This document shows, piece after piece, positions 17,540-26,131 of a stretch of DNA of 64,000 nt (the first letter of the stretch is position 1; every line of letters begins with the position of its first letter). Origin of the DNA: SG8-30 sp963715485 (GTDB taxonomy: Bacteria > Pseudomonadota > Gammaproteobacteria > Steroidobacterales > Steroidobacteraceae); NCBI GenBank assembly GCA_963715485.1, contig OY970244.1, positions 1,364,001 through 1,428,000 of the forward strand, written 5' to 3'. The translations under genes and the position numbers were made by a program. The notes beneath the pieces were generated by a model. It did not search any database and was not told the DNA's origin. It saw only the letters and a list, made by a program, of their open reading frames with translations.

Positions 17540-19033
17540 TCAGGGAGCCGAAGATGGCGGGCCGCCGGGGCCCGGTGTGGCACGGCCACTACTACGCCTG
17601 CGCCTGCGCCGCTTGGGCTTGCCGGCATCCTCTGCGCCGGCGGATTCCGCGGCCGGCGGCACCGGCGGGCGCTCCTGGCCGGCCGCCGTCTGGCCGCCGT
17701 GCTCCGCACGCGGCGGGGCTCCGCGGCCGCCCGGACCACGTCGTGGCGGCCTGCCGCCGCCCCGCTCGCCGCGGCGCTCCTGCCGCTCGCGCCAGGACTG
17801 TGTGTCCTGATGCCGCGGCACATTGCTCGCCGAGGCGACTTCCGGGAGCTCGTGGGGGTCGAAACTCGCGACTGGCAGCTTGCTGCCAATGAAGGCCTCG
17901 ATTTCCGGCAGGGAAACGACATACTCCTCGCAGCCGAAGCTGATCGCGTCGCCGGCGGCGCCTGCGCGCGCGGTGCGGCCGATGCGGTGCACGTAGTCCT
18001 CCGGGTCCTGGGGCAGGTCGTAGTTGAAGACGTGACTGACGTCGGGAATGTGCAGTCCGCGGGCTGCAACATCGGTCGCTACCAGCGCGGCGATCTTGCC
18101 GTCGTGGAATTCGCGCAGCATGCGCTGGCGGCGGGTCTGCGGGACGTCGCCCGACATGGCTGCCGCCTCGATACCGTTGGCCCGCAGCTTGCGCTCGAGA
18201 TACTCGGCCACGCGCTTGGTATTGACGAACACGATGCTGCGCGTCGCCCCCTTCTGCTTGAGCAGGTGGACCAGCAGCGGCGCCTTCTCCTCCATCGAGG
18301 GAAAGTAGATCGCCTGCCTGACCAGGTCGACCGTGACCCGCTCTGGCTCGATCCGGATAAGCTCCGGGTCGTTCATGTGCTCGTAGGCCAGCTCCAGCAC
18401 GCGCTGGGCCAGGGTGGCCGAAAACAGCAGGTTCAGGCGCTGGTCGGGCGGCGGCAGGCGCCTGAGCAGGTAGCGGATATCCTTGATGAAACCCAGGTCG
18501 AACATCCGATCTGCCTCGTCCAGCACCATGACCTCGGCAAAGCGGAGGTCGAACACGTGCTGTTTGAAGTAATCGATTATCCGCCCGGGCGTGCCGATCA
18601 GGACGTCTACCCCGGCCTCGATGTGGCGTCGCTGCTTGTCGTAATCGACGCCGCCGTAGGCGAGCCCGAGGGTCAGGCCGGTGTACTGCCCCAGGATCTC
18701 GGCATCGCGGTGAATCTGCAGTGCCAGCTCGCGGGTCGGCGCCAGGATCAGGGCGCGCGGCGAGGTGGTCGGCCGCCCTGGCGCCGACTCGTTGCGCAGC
18801 AGGCGGGAGTAGAGCGCTACCAGAAAGGCCGCCGTCTTGCCGGTTCCGGTCTGCGCCTGGCCCGCTACGTCGAAGCCGGCGAGCGCTCTCGGCAAGGATC
18901 GTGCCTGAATCGGGGTGCAGCGCTCGAAGCCGGCATCGGCGATTCCGCGGGCCAGGGCCTCGGGCAGGTGGAGGTTGGTAAAGGACAGTTCCGAGAGTTG
19001 TTGTTCGCTCACTTTGGTCTTCTGATTACTCAT
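17540..19033 (-). CDS. rhlB: ATP-dependent RNA helicase RhlB
   Basis: 497 residues. DEAD-box motifs are all present: Q-motif CTPIQARSLP (39-48), Walker A AQTGTGKT (60-67), PTRELA, GTPGRIIDY, VLDEADRMFD (DEAD 172-175), SAT, VATDVAARGLHIP and HRIGRTARAG. RhlB is the RNA-degradosome helicase and unwinds RNA for PNPase and RNase E. The C-terminal tail after about residue 400 is low-complexity (RRGERGGGRPPRRGPGGRG, then Pro/Ala and Lys/Arg runs), which usually binds RNA or RNase E. Divergent placement from trxA-rho is the classical gammaproteobacterial arrangement and supports the name. Confidence 0.93.
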   Translation of the reverse strand: MSNQKTKVSEQQLSELSFTNLHLPEALARGIADAGFERCTPIQARSLPRALAGFDVAGQAQTGTGKTAAFLVALYSRLLRNESAPGRPTTSPRALILAPTRELALQIHRDAEILGQYTGLTLGLAYGGVDYDKQRRHIEAGVDVLIGTPGRIIDYFKQHVFDLRFAEVMVLDEADRMFDLGFIKDIRYLLRRLPPPDQRLNLLFSATLAQRVLELAYEHMNDPELIRIEPERVTVDLVRQAIYFPSMEEKAPLLVHLLKQKGATRSIVFVNTKRVAEYLERKLRANGIEAAAMSGDVPQTRRQRMLREFHDGKIAALVATDVAARGLHIPDVSHVFNYDLPQDPEDYVHRIGRTARAGAAGDAISFGCEEYVVSLPEIEAFIGSKLPVASFDPHELPEVASASNVPRHQDTQSWRERQERRGERGGGRPPRRGPGGRGAPPRAEHGGQTAAGQERPPVPPAAESAGAEDAGKPKRRRRRRSSGRATPGPGGPPSSAP

Positions 19034-19299
19034 GTCTTGAAAAATTGCGCGCGAAAGGCTAAAAAGCTACCTGAGCACCGCGGGTTCCCCGCAAGCATTC
19101 GCACAACACCGGCAGATCCGGGACGGTCCAAACGGGCCCCCGGCGGAGCCGGTACCCTGGACAGGCAGCCTTAGGTTCAAGCGCCAGAACAGTATTGTGC
19201 CGTATCGGGCATCGGCTCGTCACTTGCAGGCCCGTTTTGCGCGCCTTTTTTTCTGATCAGCAACATCCATCCACGACCTCTGCAAGGGAGGAAAACCGC

Positions 19300-19629
19300 T
19301 TGAGCGGCAACAACATCGTCCATACATCCGATGACACCTTCGAAGCCGACGTGCTGAAGGCCGACGTCCCCGTCCTGCTCGATTTCTGGGCTGAATGGTG
19401 CGGTCCATGCAAGGCGATTTCGCCGATTCTCGACGAGATCGCGAGCGAGTACGGCGATCGGGTCCGGATCGCCAAGATCAATATCGACCACAACCGCCAG
19501 ACGCCGCTGAAGTACGGTGTCCGGGGCATCCCGACACTGATCCTGTTCAAGAACGGGGCGCCTGAGGCGCAGCAGGTCGGGCTGGTCGCGAAGTCAAAGC
19601 TCGCGGCCCTGCTGGACCAGCACCTGTGA
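19300..19629 (+). CDS. trxA: Thioredoxin 1
   Basis: 109 residues, the standard thioredoxin length, if translation starts at TTG 19300. This start sits 7 bases after AAGGGAGG (19285-19292) and gives MSGNNIVHTSDD, which aligns with the start of E. coli TrxA; longer upstream codons add unrelated sequence. The active site is WAEWCGPCK (Cys34, Cys37) and the cis-proline loop is RGIPTLILF. It is the cytoplasmic disulfide reductase for ribonucleotide reductase, PAPS reductase and others. Its stop overlaps the GTG start of rho. Confidence 0.95.
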   Translation: MSGNNIVHTSDDTFEADVLKADVPVLLDFWAEWCGPCKAISPILDEIASEYGDRVRIAKINIDHNRQTPLKYGVRGIPTLILFKNGAPEAQQVGLVAKSKLAALLDQHL

Positions 19630-21062
19630 GGGGCTATCTCGGTAACCAGGCGCGCGGCGGCGGCCGGAAGGGCCAGGGCGGTGGTCGCCACCGCGGCGGC
19701 GGCAACCGGCAAAGCCAGGAAGGCCTGCCGCAGGACGATTTCGTCGAGGGTGGCGATACCGACATCATCTCCCCTGAGGAGCTGGCAGCGTCACGCCGGT
19801 CGATGAATCTCACCGAGCTCAAGACCAAGCCGGTCCACGAGCTGGTCCAGATGGCCGAGTCCATGGGGCTCGAGAACACCGCAAGGCAGCGCAAGCAGGA
19901 CGTAATCTTCTCGATACTCAAGGCGCACGCCAAGAGCGGCGAGGACATCTATGGCGACGGTGTGCTGGAAATCCTCCAGGACGGCTTCGGCTTCCTGCGA
20001 TCGGCCGAAGGGTCCTACCTGGCCGGGCCCGACGATATCTACATCAGCCCGTCGCAGATACGCCGGTTCAATCTCCGGACCGGGGACTCCATTTCCGGCC
20101 TGATCCGGCCGCCCAAGGATGGCGAGCGCTACTTCGCGCTGCTGAAAGTGGGCGAGATAAACTTCGACTCGCCTGAGAGTGGGCGTCACAAGCTGCTGTT
20201 CGAGAACCTGACCCCGCTGCACCCCACCAAGCGGCTGAAACTCGAACGCGGCAATGGCTCGACCGAGGACATGACGGCGCGGGTCATCGACATGACCGCA
20301 CCGCTGGGCAAGGGCCAGCGCGGCCTCATCGTTTCCCCGCCGAAGGCCGGCAAGACGATGTTGCTGCAGAACATCGCCACCTCCATCGTTGCAAACCATC
20401 CGGACGTCTACCTGATCGTGCTGCTCATCGACGAGCGGCCGGAGGAAGTCACCGAGATGGCGCGCACGGTCAAGGGCGAGGTCGTTGCCAGCACCTTCGA
20501 CGAGCCGGCCAGCCGCCACGTGCAGGTGGCCGAGATGGTCATCGAGAAGGCCAAGCGCCTCGTCGAGCACAAGCGCGACGTCGTGATCCTGCTCGATTCC
20601 ATCACGCGCCTCGCGCGCGCCTACAACACGGTGGTGCCGAGCTCGGGCAAGGTGCTGACCGGCGGCGTCGACGCCAACGCGCTGCAGCGGCCGAAGCGTT
20701 TCTTCGGCGCGGCCCGCAACGTGGAGGAGGGTGGCTCGCTGACCATCATCGCGACCGCGCTGATCGACACTGGCTCGCGCATGGACGACGTGATCTACGA
20801 GGAGTTCAAGGGCACCGGCAACTCGGAAATTCACCTCGACCGTCGCATTGCCGAGAAGCGCATCTACCCGGCGGTCAACATCAACCGCTCAGGTACGCGC
20901 AAGGAAGAGCTGATCACGGCGCCGGACGAGCTGCAGAAGATGTGGATCCTGCGCAAGCTGCTGCATCCGATGGACGAACTGGCCGCGATCGAGTTCCTCA
21001 TCGGCAAGATGAAGGACACCAAGACCAACGGCGAGTTCTTCGACGCGATGAAGCGAGGATAA
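19626..21062 (+). CDS. rho: Transcription termination factor Rho with N-terminal Gly/Arg extension
   Basis: 478 residues if begun at GTG 19626, which overlaps the trxA stop (GTGA). An internal ATG at 19803 (MNLTELKTKPVHEL) would give 419 residues, the E. coli length. Neither start has a strong ribosome site; I keep the long form because the frame is open and protein-like. The extra 59 residues are Gly/Arg/His-rich, then acidic. Core features: cold-shock-like RNA-binding domain (DGFGFLRS, DDIYISPSQIRRFNL), Walker A PPKAGKTMLL (about 238), Walker B VILLDSITRLAR and the Q-loop region GGVDANALQRPKR. It is the hexameric RNA translocase that ends transcription of untranslated RNA. Confidence 0.95.
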   Translation: MRGYLGNQARGGGRKGQGGGRHRGGGNRQSQEGLPQDDFVEGGDTDIISPEELAASRRSMNLTELKTKPVHELVQMAESMGLENTARQRKQDVIFSILKAHAKSGEDIYGDGVLEILQDGFGFLRSAEGSYLAGPDDIYISPSQIRRFNLRTGDSISGLIRPPKDGERYFALLKVGEINFDSPESGRHKLLFENLTPLHPTKRLKLERGNGSTEDMTARVIDMTAPLGKGQRGLIVSPPKAGKTMLLQNIATSIVANHPDVYLIVLLIDERPEEVTEMARTVKGEVVASTFDEPASRHVQVAEMVIEKAKRLVEHKRDVVILLDSITRLARAYNTVVPSSGKVLTGGVDANALQRPKRFFGAARNVEEGGSLTIIATALIDTGSRMDDVIYEEFKGTGNSEIHLDRRIAEKRIYPAVNINRSGTRKEELITAPDELQKMWILRKLLHPMDELAAIEFLIGKMKDTKTNGEFFDAMKRG

Positions 21063-21067
21063 GCCGA

Positions 21068-21126
21068 GGTGCCTGGCACCGTGACGAGAAGGGGACCGTC
21101 CCGCTCTCGTCACGGTGCCAGGCACC
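21068..21126 (+). repeat. REP-like perfect palindrome downstream of rho
   Basis: Two 22-base arms (21068-21089 and 21105-21126) are exact reverse complements and enclose a 15-base loop. The outer part is itself built on GGTGCCTGGCACC, and the loop contains the near-palindrome GGGGACCGTCCC. There is no T-run, so it is not a normal intrinsic terminator. The form is that of REP/RAYT-associated palindromes. It lies only 15 bases before the glycosylase start. Confidence 0.8.
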
Positions 21127-21140
21127 CACCCGGTTGTTGA

Positions 21141-21758
21141 ATGGATCCCTCCGTCCGCCGCCATCTCTCCCGAGACCCGGTCATGCGTGCCCTGATCCGC
21201 GCCGCCGGGCCCTGCGAGATCAAGCCGGAACGGGGCCGCACGCCCTTTCAGTCCCTGGTCCGGTCCATCGCCCACCAGCAGCTGACGGGCAAGGCCGCCG
21301 GCACGATCCTGCAGCGATTCTTCGCGCTGTATGGAGAGGGAAGGTTTCCGGAACCGGCCGAGTTGCTCGATACGCCCGAGGAGACCCTGCGTTCGGTGGG
21401 CTTCTCGCGCGCGAAGGCGGCTTCGCTGAGGGACATCGCTGCCCGGACGCTGGACGGCACGATCCCGTCCCGGCGCAGCCTGGCGCAACTTCCCGATGCG
21501 GCGATCATCGAGCGGCTGGTTCAGGTCCGGGGCGTCGGCCGCTGGACGGTCGAGATGTTCCTGATGTTCACGCTTGGCAGGCCCGACGTGCTGCCGGTGG
21601 ACGACTATGGCGTGCGCAGCGGATACCGCATCGCGTATGGCGTTGCCGAGCTGCCCCGGCCCGGTGAGCTGGCCGAATTGGGTCGGCGCTGGGCTCCGTA
21701 TCGCAGTACGGCCGCCTGGTACCTGTGGCGGGCTGTCGATCTTCACCGCGGAGAGTAG
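21141..21758 (+). CDS. DNA-3-methyladenine glycosylase, AlkA type (HhH-GPD)
   Basis: 205 residues. The helix-hairpin-helix is VQVRGVGRWTVE (128-138) and the catalytic aspartate is in LPVDDYGVRSG (Asp155), as in AlkA. The segment TPFQSLVRSIAHQQLTGKAA (34-53) is the conserved N-terminal part of the HhH-GPD domain, and RWAPYRSTAAWYLWR near the end is typical of DNA-3-methyladenine glycosylase II. It excises alkylated purines in base excision repair. The AlkA N-terminal beta domain is lacking, so it belongs to the short bacterial form. REP-like palindromes lie on both sides. Confidence 0.92.
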   Translation: MDPSVRRHLSRDPVMRALIRAAGPCEIKPERGRTPFQSLVRSIAHQQLTGKAAGTILQRFFALYGEGRFPEPAELLDTPEETLRSVGFSRAKAASLRDIAARTLDGTIPSRRSLAQLPDAAIIERLVQVRGVGRWTVEMFLMFTLGRPDVLPVDDYGVRSGYRIAYGVAELPRPGELAELGRRWAPYRSTAAWYLWRAVDLHRGE

Positions 21759-21765
21759 GGCGCAT

Positions 21766-21818
21766 AAAAGGGGACAGTCCTCTTCTCGGTGCAGCAAGAA
21801 AAGAGCTGTCCCCCTTTT
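21766..21818 (+). repeat. Second REP-like imperfect palindrome
   Basis: AAAAGGGGACAG (from 21766) pairs with CTGTCCCCCTTTT (to 21818) with one bulged C, and an inner CTCTTCTC-like arm pairs with GAAAAGAG. The GGGGACAG core is shared in spirit with the GGGGACCGTCCC loop of the palindrome at 21068. It sits 8 bases after the glycosylase stop and just before the stop of the convergent PHA-system gene. Confidence 0.7.
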
Positions 21819-21821
21819 CGG

Positions 21822-22106
21822 TCAGATCTTGCGCGTGAGCTCCTCGTCGAGAATCTTGCTGATCTCGTCCTCGACCCGGTGCTGGAACATCGACAGGAAG
21901 AAACCAAGCCTGGCGTCGATCACCACCTCGCTCTTGGTGACATGAACTGTGCCGGTGACATTCGAGTGGTCTATGTGCACCACGTCGCCTTCCCAGTGCC
22001 AATCGGCGCTGTATTTCTCGCCCAGCCGCTCGGCCAGGTGCGATACGCGATCGCGCAGCTCGGCGTGGCCCAGCTTATGCTTGCGTCGGATGGTGATTTG
22101 GCTCAT
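21822..22106 (-). CDS. Polyhydroxyalkanoic acid system family protein
   Basis: 94 residues from ATG 22106 (MSQITIRRKHKLGH). The text matches the PHA_gran_rgn family: RRKHKLGHAELRDRVSHLAERL, a middle strand YSADWHWEGDVVHI, and a C-terminal helix FFLSMFQHRVEDEISKIL. Members are small proteins named from polyhydroxyalkanoate clusters, perhaps granule-associated; no phaC or phasin gene is present here, so the link to PHA is by family only. A longer frame upstream in this register is the antisense of the TRAP permease and was rejected. Confidence 0.8.
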   Translation of the reverse strand: MSQITIRRKHKLGHAELRDRVSHLAERLGEKYSADWHWEGDVVHIDHSNVTGTVHVTKSEVVIDARLGFFLSMFQHRVEDEISKILDEELTRKI

Positions 22107-22186
22107 GACAGCTCTCCCCCGGGGCGCGCCAAGCATAAACGTCCGTCTCAGGACGAGCCAGCGCCGCTGGCCCGGCGGGATCCGGG

Positions 22187-24049
22187 CTAGTTGCCGCGGA
22201 ACAGGGAGGGCAGCCAGGTTGTCAGCGGTGGCCAGTAGGTAATGACGATGACGCCGGACAGCAGCACCAGCATGGGCACCAGCGCCGCACGAGCCACAGT
22301 CATCACCGGCCGGTTGAAGCGGTACGCAGCAAGGAACAGGTTGAGCCCGACCGGCGGGGTCAGGTAGCCGAGTTCCAGGTTGGCGAGGATCAGGATGCCG
22401 AGGTGCAGCGGATCGATGCCGAAGGCGAGGGCGGCCGGCAGGACCAGCGGCACCACGACCACGATGGCCGTGAAGATGTCCATCAGGCAGCCGACGGCTA
22501 TCAGGAACAGGTTGAGCAGCAGGAGGAATGTCCAGCGCGACTCCACATGTAGTCCGATCCACGCGGCCAGAGCGTCCGGTACCTGCAGGGTAATCAGGTA
22601 GTTGGTGAAGCCCATGGCGGTGCCGAGGATGAGCAGTACGCCGCCGGTGAGTAGCCCACAGTCGACCAGCACACGGCGCAAAGTGGCCAGGTCCAGGTCG
22701 CGATGGAATAGCATCCCGGTCACTATCGCGAACAACGCGGTCGCGGCTGCCGCCGGCACCGGCAGGGCGAGTCCACCGATCAGCAGGGTGAGAGGTACCA
22801 GCGGCAGCAGCAGTTCGAAACGGGCCGCCCACGCCGCGGACAGGGCCCGGTCACGGTCAAAGGCTGGCCGCGCCTGTCCAGAGCGGCCAGCGGAGGCCAT
22901 GCCCCAGCCGGCCATCATCGCGATGAGCAGTGCGCCCGGAAGCAGACCCGCCAGGAACATGTCGTTCATGCCAACCTGGCCGATGATCGAGTACATGATC
23001 AGCGGCAGGCATGGCGGCAGCAGCACGCCGAGGGAGGCCGCGCCGGCAATAAGTCCCAGGGAGTCGCGATCCGAATGCCGCGCAGCCAGTAGCAGCGGCA
23101 CAAGTAGTCCACCCAGTGCCAGGATGGTGACACCGGAGCCGCCGGTGAACGCCGTAAAGAAGGCTGAGCCCAATACCGTAACGATGGCAGGCCCGCCGCG
23201 CAGGTGCCCCGTCCAGGCGATCAGCAGCGTGACCACGCGCTGGGCCGCGCGTGTACCCGCCAGCACGTAGCCGGCCAGCGTGAACAGTGGCAACGTTGCC
23301 AGCAGTGGGCTGGTGACCTGGCCGTAATGATCGAGCGGGATCGACGCGATCGGGTCCCCTGCCGCGCCAAACAGCAACAGCGATGCGCCGCCAAACACGG
23401 CAAAGATGGGCGCGCCCAGCAGGGTCGCGGCTGCCAGCAGGGCAAGTGCCGGTCCCAGCAGCTGCCCGGGCGGCAGTGGCGGGTTCCAGGCCACGACCAT
23501 CAGCGCGACCGCGAGCGCCAGTGAAATGGCCCGCCCGCGCGGTGTCCTGGTCGAATGGAACCAAACGCGGGCAGCCAGTACCGCGAAGCCGAGGGGCAGC
23601 GACAGCTGGATGATCCAGACCGGGATTCCCAGGGCGAGGACGAGTCCGGCAGGACGTTCGAAAGAAACGAACTGCCACGAGGCGGCGGCGAGGCCGGCGG
23701 CGATGCTGGTCGACATGGCGCCAACGAAGATCGCGATGGCCGGCTGCAGGCGTTCAGGGGCCAGCTGGGCCAGCGTGCCGATCGCCAGCAGTCTCCGCTC
23801 GCGGGCGGCGACCATAGAGCCGAGCATGCCGATCAGCAGCGTGACGTGGCGGGCGACATTGTCCATCACCCCGACATTCAGGCGCAGCCCCAGTGCCGGC
23901 CAGAGGTCCAGCTGGCCAATTCCCAATAACACTAGCGCCCCCATTGCGGCGCACAGCAGCAGGTCCTCGGCGATCCGGAACGTGGCTCGCGATCGATCCA
24001 GCCAGCCCTGCCAGGGATCACTGCCCTCCATCTCAAGCGAAGCCAGCAT
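22187..24049 (-). CDS. TRAP transporter permease, fused small and large subunits (DctQM)
   Basis: 620 residues, about the sum of a DctQ (around 170) and DctM (around 430). The N-terminal part has four hydrophobic helices with FRIAEDLLLCAAMG and RHVTLLIGMLGSMVAARERRLLAIG, the DctQ pattern. The rest is DctM-like: PIFAVFGGASLLLF, the FTGGSGVTILALGGLLVP block and GVLLPPCLPLIMYSIIGQ. It is the inner-membrane channel that takes up substrate with sodium, receiving it from the DctP protein encoded 2 bases upstream. Substrate unknown. Confidence 0.9.
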   Translation of the reverse strand: MLASLEMEGSDPWQGWLDRSRATFRIAEDLLLCAAMGALVLLGIGQLDLWPALGLRLNVGVMDNVARHVTLLIGMLGSMVAARERRLLAIGTLAQLAPERLQPAIAIFVGAMSTSIAAGLAAASWQFVSFERPAGLVLALGIPVWIIQLSLPLGFAVLAARVWFHSTRTPRGRAISLALAVALMVVAWNPPLPPGQLLGPALALLAAATLLGAPIFAVFGGASLLLFGAAGDPIASIPLDHYGQVTSPLLATLPLFTLAGYVLAGTRAAQRVVTLLIAWTGHLRGGPAIVTVLGSAFFTAFTGGSGVTILALGGLLVPLLLAARHSDRDSLGLIAGAASLGVLLPPCLPLIMYSIIGQVGMNDMFLAGLLPGALLIAMMAGWGMASAGRSGQARPAFDRDRALSAAWAARFELLLPLVPLTLLIGGLALPVPAAAATALFAIVTGMLFHRDLDLATLRRVLVDCGLLTGGVLLILGTAMGFTNYLITLQVPDALAAWIGLHVESRWTFLLLLNLFLIAVGCLMDIFTAIVVVVPLVLPAALAFGIDPLHLGILILANLELGYLTPPVGLNLFLAAYRFNRPVMTVARAALVPMLVLLSGVIVITYWPPLTTWLPSLFRGN

Positions 24050-24051
24050 GG

Positions 24052-25083
24052 CTAGTCCTCAGCCCTGGCGAGGCCGGCTGGTGCGTGCGAGCGGTAGTCC
24101 TGCAGCGCGGCGCCGACGCGGTCGAAGATGTCGGCGGGCACGATCTGGCCGCGGATCTGCGGACTGAGGCGGGCAAGTTCCTTGCGCCACTCCTGCTCGA
24201 GCGCGGGTGGGAAGGGCACGACGTTGAGCTTCTGCTTGGTACGCATCGCCTCGACGGCGGCGTCATCTTCTGCCCGGGCCTGCCGGCGAATCTCCGCGCC
24301 GGCCTCGCGACCCGTGCGCAGCATGTACTCGCGGGTCTCGGCCGGCAGTGCATCGAAGGACTTGCGGGTTACGACCATTGCGCCCGCGATCGGCACCCAG
24401 CGCATGTCGAGCATGTTGGGCGCGAACTGGGCGACCTGCAGCAGGTTGGCCAGGAATGCCGGTACCGGAATGGCATCGATGGTGCCGTTCCTCAGGCTCA
24501 ACTGGATGTCGTGTGGCGCCAGCGGGACCGGCGTGTAGTACTCCCGCATGAGATCCAGCGTGACGGGATCGCCACCGTCGGCGTAGACGCGCATGCGCTT
24601 CAGGTCGGCCGGGTGCTCAATCGGGCTGCGGGAGAAGAACCGCACCCAGCCCGCGTCGCCCCAGAAGATCACCACGTAGCCGGCATCGTATAGTCCTTGC
24701 TCCAGCCGTGCCCGCAGCGCCTCGCGCACATGGTCCACTTCCTCCCAGCTGCGGAACATCATCGGCATCAGCTGCAGCGCGGTTGCGTCCTTGTCCAGCT
24801 GCCCCAGTCCATTGGCCGTAAGCATCGCGCCCTGGATGCTGCCGGCGCGCATCCGGCTCGCAATCTGTGCTTCGCTCCCCTGCTTGCCCTGTGTGTAGAT
24901 CGCGAGGCTGACGCCGCCTCCAGGCGCCTTGCTCCATTGCTGATTGAGCTGCTGCAGGCTCTTGTGGAACGACGAGCCGTCCGGCGCGACGGTCGCGATC
25001 CTGAGCGTTACAGGCCCGGCCGCGGCCGTGCTGAAGACCGTGAAGATCGTCATGAGGGCCAGGATTGTGCGGCTGAATTTCAT
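24052..25083 (-). CDS. TRAP transporter substrate-binding protein (DctP/TatP-like)
   Basis: 343 residues from ATG 25083 (upstream AAGGAG, mirrored in the plus strand as CTCCTT). A Sec signal peptide ends near STAAAG. The mature protein starts VTLRIATVAPDGSSFHK, a standard DctP opening, and contains the GDAGWVRFFSRSPI and ADLKRMRVYADGGDP blocks; the Arg in KRMRV corresponds to the conserved substrate-carboxylate-binding region. It is the periplasmic receptor of the system. Association with the TPR lipoprotein TatT next door suggests a hydrophobic or unusual ligand, as proposed for TatP-TatT pairs. Confidence 0.9.
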   Translation of the reverse strand: MKFSRTILALMTIFTVFSTAAAGPVTLRIATVAPDGSSFHKSLQQLNQQWSKAPGGGVSLAIYTQGKQGSEAQIASRMRAGSIQGAMLTANGLGQLDKDATALQLMPMMFRSWEEVDHVREALRARLEQGLYDAGYVVIFWGDAGWVRFFSRSPIEHPADLKRMRVYADGGDPVTLDLMREYYTPVPLAPHDIQLSLRNGTIDAIPVPAFLANLLQVAQFAPNMLDMRWVPIAGAMVVTRKSFDALPAETREYMLRTGREAGAEIRRQARAEDDAAVEAMRTKQKLNVVPFPPALEQEWRKELARLSPQIRGQIVPADIFDRVGAALQDYRSHAPAGLARAED

Positions 25084-25105
25084 GTCGTACTCCTTATCCG
25101 GTCGT

Positions 25106-26035
25106 TCAGGGTTGTTCGTCAGACCCTGGCATGAACAAGCGGTCGATCCGCCCGAGCAGCCAGCGCGCCCGACGTTGCATGAGCGTGTTGGCAAGCCGTA
25201 CGTTGGGGTTCTGCCCGACATCGATGGCGAGCGCTGCATTCAGCGTGGTCCTGAAGCATTCGCGATCGTCCTGATCGCGGCAGACTGAGTCGGCGAAACT
25301 CACATGCGGTCCCGCCTCGAGGCCGTGCGAAAGCTGGACCGCCTGCTGGTAGTGCCACGTGGCGCGCTCCGCTGCGTCGCCTTCGGCGCCCGGGCGGATC
25401 ATCTCGTAAGTAATCATGAAACCGTGGAGGGCGCCCGCGCCGAAGTCGGGATCGAGGGCCAGGGCTCGGTCGGCGAGCTTCTCGACCCGCGGGAGGTCGC
25501 CGACAAGATCGGGGTCGTCCTTGCCCAGGCCGACCGCGGCTCCCCAGGCGGCCGCCGTCCAGTAGAGCAATTCGACGTCCAGCCTGCCCATCCCCTCCAG
25601 CGAGCCTTCGGGGTCCGCCTGGAACTTCGTGGCGAAGCCCGGGTGGCCGACCGCGAGACCCCGCAGGCCGTAGTCGCGGGCGCGCAGGTACAGGCGCCGG
25701 GCGCGGTCCTTCTCGGCCCATGCGCGCTCGAGGTCGGTGTCCTCTAGCTGCTCTGCCGGCATCTGCACGAAGCCGTAGGCGTACTGAGTGAAGCCGCTGG
25801 CGGCGGCGGTGAGCATGCCGCGGTGCTCCGGGCTTTGCGCCAGCAGACTCTCGATCAGCTTCAGGCCGAAGGGCAGGGCGGCTCCTACGAGCTCCGGGTC
25901 ATCGTCGACCGCGTAGGCACCGTTGCCGCCGGCGAGCGCGTCGCCGACCTGGTTGACTGCCAGGCGATTGATGGAGCACCCAGAAGCGGTGACGGCGCAT
26001 AGCGCCAGCATCACTAACCTGCTGAATCCTCCCAT
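25106..26035 (-). CDS. TRAP transporter TatT-component lipoprotein
   Basis: 309 residues from ATG 26035. Signal peptide MGGFSRLVMLALCAVTASGC has a lipobox with Cys20. The mature part is helical, with TPR-like repeats (ERAWAEKDRARRLYLRARDYGLRGL, WTAAAWGAAVGLGKDDPDLV, VEKLADRALALDPDFGAGAL). This matches the TatT family, which in Treponema forms a trimer bound to the TRAP receptor TatP. It is the first gene of the operon, 22 bases from the DctP gene, and faces the regulator gene across a 211-base divergent region. Confidence 0.87.
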   Translation of the reverse strand: MGGFSRLVMLALCAVTASGCSINRLAVNQVGDALAGGNGAYAVDDDPELVGAALPFGLKLIESLLAQSPEHRGMLTAAASGFTQYAYGFVQMPAEQLEDTDLERAWAEKDRARRLYLRARDYGLRGLAVGHPGFATKFQADPEGSLEGMGRLDVELLYWTAAAWGAAVGLGKDDPDLVGDLPRVEKLADRALALDPDFGAGALHGFMITYEMIRPGAEGDAAERATWHYQQAVQLSHGLEAGPHVSFADSVCRDQDDRECFRTTLNAALAIDVGQNPNVRLANTLMQRRARWLLGRIDRLFMPGSDEQP

Positions 26036-26131
26036 GGCTTTCCGCCCCCCTGATCCGTCGCATGCCTTCCGGAAGCCAGTCCCGATGTGCGGCCATGCCG
26101 TCCGGTACTGCGAGGCACTGTGGGTGGGTGG

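Noticed and set aside
16648..18072. 474-residue version of CysQ
   Set aside because: The extra 209 residues before MTHDLHRLL are Arg/Pro/Ala/Ser-rich and lie antisense to rhlB. The family start is at 17445.
17699..19174. Long plus-strand frame across rhlB
   Set aside because: The 491-residue product is antisense of rhlB with shuffled composition and no family text.
21068..21126. Intrinsic terminator for rho
   Set aside because: The stem is perfect, but no run of T follows either arm; REP-like is the better reading.
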